From assembly GCA_934502905.1 (NCBI GenBank), contig CAKSVK010000051.1, positions 1 through 20,523 on the forward strand: DNA of 20,523 nt. Reading direction: 5' to 3'. The stretch is from an uncultured Chitinophagaceae bacterium. GTDB taxonomy: Bacteria; Bacteroidota; Bacteroidia; Chitinophagales; Chitinophagaceae. The translations under genes were made by a program, and so were the position numbers. Shown piece after piece: positions 14,945 to 20,523 of this stretch. A model generated the notes under the pieces. That model saw only the letters and a list, made by a program, of their open reading frames with translations, had not been told where the DNA came from and searched no databases. Within the stretch, counting starts at the first letter, position 1, and each line of letters begins with the position of its first letter.

Positions 14945-16558
14945 ATGGCAATGCAAACAGATTTTTTAGTAATAGGCTCAGGAATAGCAGGATTGACATA
15001 TGCATTAAAAGTAGCGAAGCATTATCCCGAAAAAAAAGTACTGGTGCTTACCAAGGCAAATTCAGAAGAAACAAACACCAAGTATGCGCAGGGTGGGGTT
15101 GCAGGGGTATGGGATACGGTAAACGACAGCTTTGAGAAACACATAGAAGACACCCTGGTTGCAGGAGATGGACTCTGTAACGAAAAGGTAGTGGAAATCG
15201 TAGTGAGAGAAGGTGTAGACAGGATAAGGGAGATCATCGGGTGGGGCGCAAATTTTGATAAGGACGAAGGCGGTAACTACTCGTTGGGAAAGGAAGGCGG
15301 ACACAGCGAGTTCCGCATTCTTCACTACAAGGACGTTACGGGTATGGAAATGGAAAGAGCATTGCTGAATGCGGTAAAGAATCAGCCGAACATCGAAATA
15401 AATACCCATTGTTTCGTACTGGATATTATCACACAGCATCATCTAGGATACCTGGTTACAAAGGCAACGCCGGATATCGAGTGTTTTGGCGTGTACGTCT
15501 TTAACCTGAACACCAAAAAAACAGAAAAAGTGCTTTCCGGTGTTACCCTGCTTGCTACCGGAGGTAACGGTGCCGTATACCGTACCAGCACCAACCCGGG
15601 GATAGCTACCGGGGATGGCGTGGCAATGGTGTATCGTGCCAAGGGCCGGATTGAAAATATGGAGTTCATACAGTTTCATCCCACTGCATTATATGAACAG
15701 GGAACAAAGGGACAGGCTTTTTTAATTACAGAAGCAGTACGCGGTGATGGGGCCATTTTACGGAATATGGAAGGAAAAGCCTTCATGGAGAAGTATGATC
15801 CGCGCAAAGACCTTGCACCCAGGGATATTGTCGCCCGCGCGATAGATAATGAAATGAAGGTAGGGGGTACCGAGCATGTATGGCTGGATTGCAGGCATAT
15901 GGATAAGGAAAAATTCCTGCACCATTTCCCCAATATTTATGAAAAATGTTTGTCCATAGGGATCAATGTGTTTGAGCATATGATCCCGGTTGCACCTGCC
16001 GCTCACTATAGCTGTGGCGGAATAAAAACCGACGAGTGGGGATGCACCTCCATTAAACATCTGTATGCCGCAGGCGAATGCGCTTCTACCGGTTTGCATG
16101 GTGCGAACCGCCTGGCAAGTAACTCCCTGCTGGAAGCGATGGTATTTGCCCATCGCGCTTATCTGCATGATACAGGCGACCAGACAGCACATCCGGGGAA
16201 CTGGAATATTGATAGTATCCCCGACTGGAAGGCAGAAGGCACCACCGCACCCAAGGAAATGATCCTGATCACACAAAGCCTGAAAGAACTGCAATTGCTG
16301 ATGAGCGATTATGTGGGCATTGTGAGGACCAACGTGAGGCTGGAAAGAGCCATGCGACGGCTGGATCTTTTGCATCTTGAAACGGAACATCTTTATAAAA
16401 CCTCCGAGGTCTCCCCCCAGCTGGCACAATTGCGCAATATGATCACAGTAGGATACCTGATCGTAAAATCAGCACAATTCCGTCATGAAAGCAGGGGATT
16501 GCACTATAATACAGATTATCCAAACAAAAACGAAATCGTTCAGAACATTGTATTGTAA
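14945..16558 (+). CDS. nadB: L-aspartate oxidase
   Basis: NadB is a cytosolic flavoprotein that oxidises L-aspartate to iminoaspartate, the first step of de novo NAD synthesis; NadA then makes quinolinate. The 537-residue length fits. It opens with an FAD-binding Rossmann motif (LVIGSGIAGL, 8-17), followed by TKYAQGGVAG. Succinate dehydrogenase/fumarate reductase family signatures are present: EFIQFHPTALY, LITEAVRGDGA, APRDIVARAI and HYSCGGIKTD. GECASTGLHGANRLASNSL is the conserved FAD-contact region near the end of the flavin domain. The GCASTGLHGANRLASNSL form and the overall length favour NadB over SdhA/FrdA. No nadA or nadC is adjacent. A second ATG, two codons downstream, is also possible. 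Confidence 0.94.
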   Translation: MAMQTDFLVIGSGIAGLTYALKVAKHYPEKKVLVLTKANSEETNTKYAQGGVAGVWDTVNDSFEKHIEDTLVAGDGLCNEKVVEIVVREGVDRIREIIGWGANFDKDEGGNYSLGKEGGHSEFRILHYKDVTGMEMERALLNAVKNQPNIEINTHCFVLDIITQHHLGYLVTKATPDIECFGVYVFNLNTKKTEKVLSGVTLLATGGNGAVYRTSTNPGIATGDGVAMVYRAKGRIENMEFIQFHPTALYEQGTKGQAFLITEAVRGDGAILRNMEGKAFMEKYDPRKDLAPRDIVARAIDNEMKVGGTEHVWLDCRHMDKEKFLHHFPNIYEKCLSIGINVFEHMIPVAPAAHYSCGGIKTDEWGCTSIKHLYAAGECASTGLHGANRLASNSLLEAMVFAHRAYLHDTGDQTAHPGNWNIDSIPDWKAEGTTAPKEMILITQSLKELQLLMSDYVGIVRTNVRLERAMRRLDLLHLETEHLYKTSEVSPQLAQLRNMITVGYLIVKSAQFRHESRGLHYNTDYPNKNEIVQNIVL

Positions 16559-16592
16559 GATGCCCATATTCGCAGGAACAGCGTATTTCCTT

Positions 16593-16600
16593 TATTTTTG
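16593..16600 (+). promoter_or_regulatory. Candidate -7 box (TATTTTTG) for the M1-like gene
   Basis: TATTTTTG fits TAnnTTTG and lies 14 nt before the TTG start codon at 16615, predicting a leader of under 10 nt. No -33 TTG is seen at a normal distance. Confidence 0.35.
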
Positions 16601-16614
16601 AAAAAATCCATTTT

Positions 16615-19341
16615 TTGAAAAAGCTGCTCCTGGTCTCTACGTTACATTTATTGATATGCACCGTGGGCTTTCCACAGCAATCCTACTGGCAGCAGCAGAT
16701 AGCTTACCGCATTGATGTACATTTAAATGATTCGCTGCACACGCTGGATGGATCGGCTACAATTCAATATACCAACAACTCTTCCGATACGCTGCATTTT
16801 ATATGGATGCACCTTTGGGCAAATGCGTTCAAAAATGACCGTACCGCTTTCAGCGAACAACTACTGGCCAACGGAGATACCCGTTTTTATTTTTCCGCTC
16901 CTTCACAAAAAGGATATATCAATCAGTTGGATTTCAGGACAAATGAGAAATATACAACGGTGGAAAATCATCCGGAGCACCAGGATATCGTAAAATTAAT
17001 ATTACCCGATCCGTTGCTTCCGGGACAGCAGGTATCGATCACTACACCATTCCATATTCAACTGCCTTATAATTTCGGAGAAGGCGGGCATGCCGGACAG
17101 TCATATGAGCTGCAGCCCTGGTGGTACCCGCAACCCGCCGTATATGATGCGAAAGGCTGGCATCCCATGCCCTGGTTGGCCTATGGCACACCTTATATGC
17201 ATCCGGCATCTTACGATATTACCATCTCACTCCCTGCCAATTACGCATTGGCAGCTTCCGGCGAAATACTGGATGACCACGAGCAGGCGTGGATGCAAAA
17301 ACGATCAGGCTTTAGCTGGCAGTCCACCAAAAGCAGGATAAAGCTGAGAAACGGCAGCTATAAAACAATCCGCAATTCGGCTCCTCCTTCCGCCAGGGAA
17401 TCCAAAACACTGCACATCCGGCTGGACAAGGGAGATAGCTTTTCCTGGATAGCAGACAAAAGGCTGGTGATAGCACCCGATACCATTCTTCTTTCCACAG
17501 GGAACACTGTTCGCATTCTTCATTACCATTTACCCGGAGAGAAAGAGCCGGCAGACCACAATGAAATAAAGCAGGCACTTCATTTTTATAACGACAGCAT
17601 CTTCGCCTATCCGTATCCGACACTCAACATCATCGGGCTGAAATATAACCGGGCATATACCGGAGGGATACAATTAGGAAAATACGCTGATATTCCCGAA
17701 CTGCTGGCCAGGATGTGGATGCAACAATCACTGCCGGCAAACACGGGTAAACATCCGTGGCTGACCAACGGACTGGCAGGATGGAACCATTACCGCTACC
17801 GGAAGAAATACACAAATGAAACATCCCGCGGGCAAATGCGACGGGCTGCACTTGCATCTGCTATTGCTACCAGAACTGATCAGCCCATAGATCTCCCTGC
17901 AGCAGAATATACCGCATCCAATTATACACTTTCCACCTACACTAAAGCCACAGCATGGATGCAATTACTGAACGATAGAATGGGCGAAAACGACTTTAAG
18001 AAAGCCATTTCAACCTTTTATGATCAATGGCAGCTTCGCCAGGCTTACCCGGAAAACTTCCGGCACATTACAGACAGCATCAGCAAATTAAATACAGACA
18101 GTCTGTATAGACTGCTTGACACCAGGGGTCCATTGGAACCGGCAACAGGAAAAAAAATAAAGTGGGTATTGGGTGCAAAAGCAGACAGTGAAAATAAATA
18201 CCATTACATCGGTGTTGCGCCTGTGATCGGGTATAACCGCTACGATGGATTGATGGCCGGCGCCGTCATACACAATTACCAGCTTCCTCCTTCCGCATTT
18301 AAATTTGCTGTGGCGCCGATGTATGCAACCGCTGGTAAAACACTTGCCGGTGCTGCGCGGATATCCTATACCCGGTATGCAAGTCATTTTCTGCAAAGCT
18401 GGGAATTGGGAACCGACCTTGCAAGATTTAACTATAGCCGGTTTACAGATATAGATGGAAATATTACAAGGCTGGGATATGGAAAGGTAAGTCCATGGCT
18501 GCAACTCAACTTAAAGAACAGGGATGCGCGAAATACCCGTGAATCGTATTTGCGGCTGAAATACTATTATATAACAGAAGAAAACTTCAGCTTCCGGTAT
18601 GATTCCGCTGCACAAAAAATGGAAGTGAGTACAATTGGCTCTTCACGGAGCTTCGGACAGGTAAAGCTGGTATCCTCCGACAGCCGGGTATTGTACCCCT
18701 GGAGTTGGGAACTGCAGTTTGAAGGCGCTTCTAATTTTGGGCGATTGACCTTCACCGGCAATTACTTTTTTAATTATCCAAAAGGTGGTGGGTTGGATAT
18801 CAGGGGGTTTGCCGGTAAGTTTTTCTATTTCGGCAGTGAAGATTACGAAACATCCCGCTATCACCTGAATATGACAGGACCCAATGGCCGGGAGGATTAC
18901 GCATACGGTAACTATTTTATAGGCAGAAGTGAATTCCAGGGATGGATGTCGCAACAAATAACGATGCGGGACGGCGGCTTTAAAGTGAGAACAGACCTGC
19001 TGGGAAACAAGATCGGCAGAACTGACAACTGGCTGGTAGCGTTTAACCTGAACAGCAGCATTCATCACAAAATTCCCGTTAAAATTTTTGCCGACCTGGG
19101 TACATATGGAGAAGCATGGGTCCGCGAATCCGGGCAACCCAGGCTTTTATTTGATGCCGGCCTGCAGTTGTCCCTGCTGAAGAATACGGTCAATGTATAT
19201 GTTCCTTTGCTATACAGCAATGTTTACAGGGACTACTTCAGGATGTATACCCGTTTCTGGCAGCGGGTTTCATTCAGCATTGACATACAATCCCTCCATT
19301 TTAAGAAATTACAATCCGGCTTCCGGCACTATGGCTATTGA
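16615..19341 (+). CDS. M1-peptidase-like protein lacking the zinc site, fused to a probable outer-membrane beta-barrel
   Basis: The 908-residue product starts at TTG; no in-frame ATG lies nearby, and this start gives a good signal peptide (KKLLLVSTLHLLICTVGF). Residues about 25-240 resemble the N-terminal beta domain of M1 (gluzincin) aminopeptidases, including HFIWMHLWANAFKNDRTAF. The peptidase-like part (about 310-500) keeps the general M1 order but not the chemistry. GGMEN is GGIQLG (350-355), the HExxHxW region reads PELLARMW (361-368), and the third zinc ligand in the usual WLNEGLAEY is lost in WLTNGLAGW (382-390). A Tyr at 442 (STYTKATAW) may match the catalytic Tyr. From about 515 to the end, alternating aromatic/polar strands and Tyr/Phe-rich turns suggest an outer-membrane beta-barrel. 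It is likely a non-catalytic envelope protein. The next gene overlaps it by 11 bp. Confidence 0.75.
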   Translation: MKKLLLVSTLHLLICTVGFPQQSYWQQQIAYRIDVHLNDSLHTLDGSATIQYTNNSSDTLHFIWMHLWANAFKNDRTAFSEQLLANGDTRFYFSAPSQKGYINQLDFRTNEKYTTVENHPEHQDIVKLILPDPLLPGQQVSITTPFHIQLPYNFGEGGHAGQSYELQPWWYPQPAVYDAKGWHPMPWLAYGTPYMHPASYDITISLPANYALAASGEILDDHEQAWMQKRSGFSWQSTKSRIKLRNGSYKTIRNSAPPSARESKTLHIRLDKGDSFSWIADKRLVIAPDTILLSTGNTVRILHYHLPGEKEPADHNEIKQALHFYNDSIFAYPYPTLNIIGLKYNRAYTGGIQLGKYADIPELLARMWMQQSLPANTGKHPWLTNGLAGWNHYRYRKKYTNETSRGQMRRAALASAIATRTDQPIDLPAAEYTASNYTLSTYTKATAWMQLLNDRMGENDFKKAISTFYDQWQLRQAYPENFRHITDSISKLNTDSLYRLLDTRGPLEPATGKKIKWVLGAKADSENKYHYIGVAPVIGYNRYDGLMAGAVIHNYQLPPSAFKFAVAPMYATAGKTLAGAARISYTRYASHFLQSWELGTDLARFNYSRFTDIDGNITRLGYGKVSPWLQLNLKNRDARNTRESYLRLKYYYITEENFSFRYDSAAQKMEVSTIGSSRSFGQVKLVSSDSRVLYPWSWELQFEGASNFGRLTFTGNYFFNYPKGGGLDIRGFAGKFFYFGSEDYETSRYHLNMTGPNGREDYAYGNYFIGRSEFQGWMSQQITMRDGGFKVRTDLLGNKIGRTDNWLVAFNLNSSIHHKIPVKIFADLGTYGEAWVRESGQPRLLFDAGLQLSLLKNTVNVYVPLLYSNVYRDYFRMYTRFWQRVSFSIDIQSLHFKKLQSGFRHYGY

Positions 19342-20278
19342 TATCCGATACCTGCAACGGCATGAGATAGACATCCACAAATGGAATGCCTGCATTCAAA
19401 ATGCGGGCAACGGATTGCTATATGCCAACAGCTGGTGGCTGGACGGGATGTCTGACAACTGGTGTGGATTGGTATGCAACAATTACGAAGCAGTGATGCC
19501 GCTGACCTGGAAAAAAAAGTTCGGGATCAGGTACCTGTACCAGCCCTGGTTTGTGCCTTCGTTGGGCATGTTCAGTCAACAGGATTACAACATACACCTA
19601 AATGATTTTCTCGCAGCTATTCCTGTCGAATACCGTTACTGGGATCTTGATGTCAATGAGTATAACGCCATAAGCGGGGAAGATAAAAAGTTAACAACCA
19701 GTAAGCGTACTAATTACATAATTCCATGGAAAAGTTATAATGATGTGTATAACAGTTATAGCCGATTGGCCCGCCGGAAAATGAAAAAAACAGTCAACAT
19801 GGGGGTAATCATCTCGGAGATGGATAATGTGGAAGAAATAATAAAAAATTACAGGGATCATTATAAAGATAAACATCCCGCTATCCTGGATAAAGATTAC
19901 CGGCACCTGGCCAGCTGCTGCCGGCGGGCTCAGCAAACGGGGCATGTAACCTGTTATACAGCATTGTCGAAGGACAGGCATACCGTGGGATTTTACCTGC
20001 TGCTGCATGATAAAAAATATACTTATTCCCTCCTGGGTGGAAGCACGGCGGAAGGAAAAGAGGTAGGCGTTTTTTATGCGCTGACGGACAGGGCCATCAG
20101 CGATGCTATGCAGAACAAACGAAGCTTTCGTTTTGAAGGGTCGGATATTCCGGGCATTGCCTTTTTCAACCAGCAGTTTGGGCCGGAATGCATTCATTAT
20201 CTCCACCTCGTCAGGAATGACCTTCGCTTTCCATTCAATGTGCTGAAGAAATACCGCGACTATTCAAAAAAGCGGTGA
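19331..20278 (+). CDS. FemAB/GNAT-like acyltransferase (BioF2-like domain)
   Basis: The likely start is ATG 19331 (MAIDIRYLQRHEID), giving 315 residues. The open frame extends further upstream but only inside the previous gene. The N-terminal half (about 1-130) shows Trp/Tyr-rich blocks typical of FemAB-fold proteins (LLYANSWWLDGM, MPLTWKKKFGIRYLYQPWF). The second half is a GNAT-type domain with HTVGFYLLLHDKKYTYSLLGG (about 217-237), and the end FRFEGSDIPGIAFFNQQFG (267-285) resembles the conserved EGS-IPG-FFxxFG stretch of the Bacteroidota BioF2-like acetyltransferase group. The acceptor is unknown; relatives act on envelope polymers, peptidoglycan bridges or lipids. It overlaps the M1-like gene by 11 bp, suggesting translational coupling. 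Confidence 0.75.
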   Translation: MAIDIRYLQRHEIDIHKWNACIQNAGNGLLYANSWWLDGMSDNWCGLVCNNYEAVMPLTWKKKFGIRYLYQPWFVPSLGMFSQQDYNIHLNDFLAAIPVEYRYWDLDVNEYNAISGEDKKLTTSKRTNYIIPWKSYNDVYNSYSRLARRKMKKTVNMGVIISEMDNVEEIIKNYRDHYKDKHPAILDKDYRHLASCCRRAQQTGHVTCYTALSKDRHTVGFYLLLHDKKYTYSLLGGSTAEGKEVGVFYALTDRAISDAMQNKRSFRFEGSDIPGIAFFNQQFGPECIHYLHLVRNDLRFPFNVLKKYRDYSKKR

Positions 20279-20523
20279 AAGGATTCCGAATTTTACAAAA
20301 CGGGATAAAATTCCGGATGAGCTGTTGCTGAAGGTTCGAAACCTCTGTCCCGGCTTTCCATACAAATCTTCTCAAAATGAAATTCAGTGAGTACCGCCGG
20401 AAAGTTTTTTACGATACATTTATTCATCAAATACTCCCGAGAAATATGGGGTATATATTTTTATTTTTCGCAGGCGGATGGTGACACCCGCCTGTAGAAC
20501 ACGCTAACGGTCGGTGTCCCCAC
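20279..20523. other. Region with short reading frame and GC-rich inverted repeats at window end
   Basis: A 35-codon frame (20377-20484, starting MKFSEYRRKVFYD) follows the GNAT gene; it has no recognisable family and could be a truncated gene or chance. An imperfect inverted repeat CCGAATTTT/AAAATTCCG lies near 20287-20316. CAGGCGG and CCGCCTG (about 20471-20494) form a 7-bp stem around ATGGTGACAC. The last 15 bases, GGTCGGTGTCCCCAC, look like the left arm and loop of another hairpin cut by the window edge. Confidence 0.35.

Noticed and set aside
19193..19330. N-terminal extension of the acyltransferase
   Set aside because: The extension lies entirely inside the M1-like barrel gene; ATG 19331 gives a normal domain start.

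Overview
The window looks like a chromosomal core segment of a Bacteroidota bacterium, probably of the Chitinophagaceae or a close relative; the genus cannot be fixed from the sequence alone. Supporting signs are near-absence of Shine-Dalgarno sequences, A-rich start regions, several TAnnTTTG (-7) promoter boxes of the Bacteroidota primary sigma factor, SPII lipoproteins, a tRNA without encoded CCA, and a Gly-rich RRM protein. Base composition looks moderate and even. No phage, IS, CRISPR or rRNA genes were found.

Layout. At the left edge (1-2044, minus) lies a bifunctional RelA/SpoT (p)ppGpp enzyme whose C-terminal ACT domain runs out of the window. It diverges from a tRNA-Leu(UAG) gene, followed by trigger factor (tig). 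A long hairpin separates tig from a convergent small lipoprotein gene. A gene-poor stretch of about 600 bp (4194-4795), rich in inverted repeats, precedes htpG (Hsp90, minus). htpG diverges from the ribosomal operon rpsF-rpsR-rplI, which ends in a strong terminator. Next come an RRM RNA-binding protein, then on the minus strand sucA-sucB (2-oxoglutarate dehydrogenase E1 and E2), with a lipoprotein gene 25 bp behind sucB. rpsT diverges from sucA. nadB (L-aspartate oxidase), a 908-residue protein joining a degenerate M1-peptidase domain to a probable outer-membrane barrel, and an overlapping FemAB/GNAT-like gene complete the plus strand. The right edge cuts through GC-rich inverted repeats.

Functional themes are stringent response and translation (rel, tRNA-Leu, bS6, bS18, bL9, bS20), protein folding (trigger factor, HtpG), central metabolism and NAD synthesis (SucA, SucB, NadB), and envelope proteins. 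Most genes are standard housekeeping genes.

Two observations stand out. First, rpsR and rplI each have a near-perfect, well-placed Shine-Dalgarno sequence, while the other starts examined have none. bS6 and bS18 from this operon are among the proteins known to mask the anti-SD in Bacteroidota ribosomes, so a feedback circuit is possible. Second, the M1-like protein has lost every recognisable zinc-site residue but keeps the overall fold pattern and is fused to a barrel. No clearly new multi-gene system was seen.
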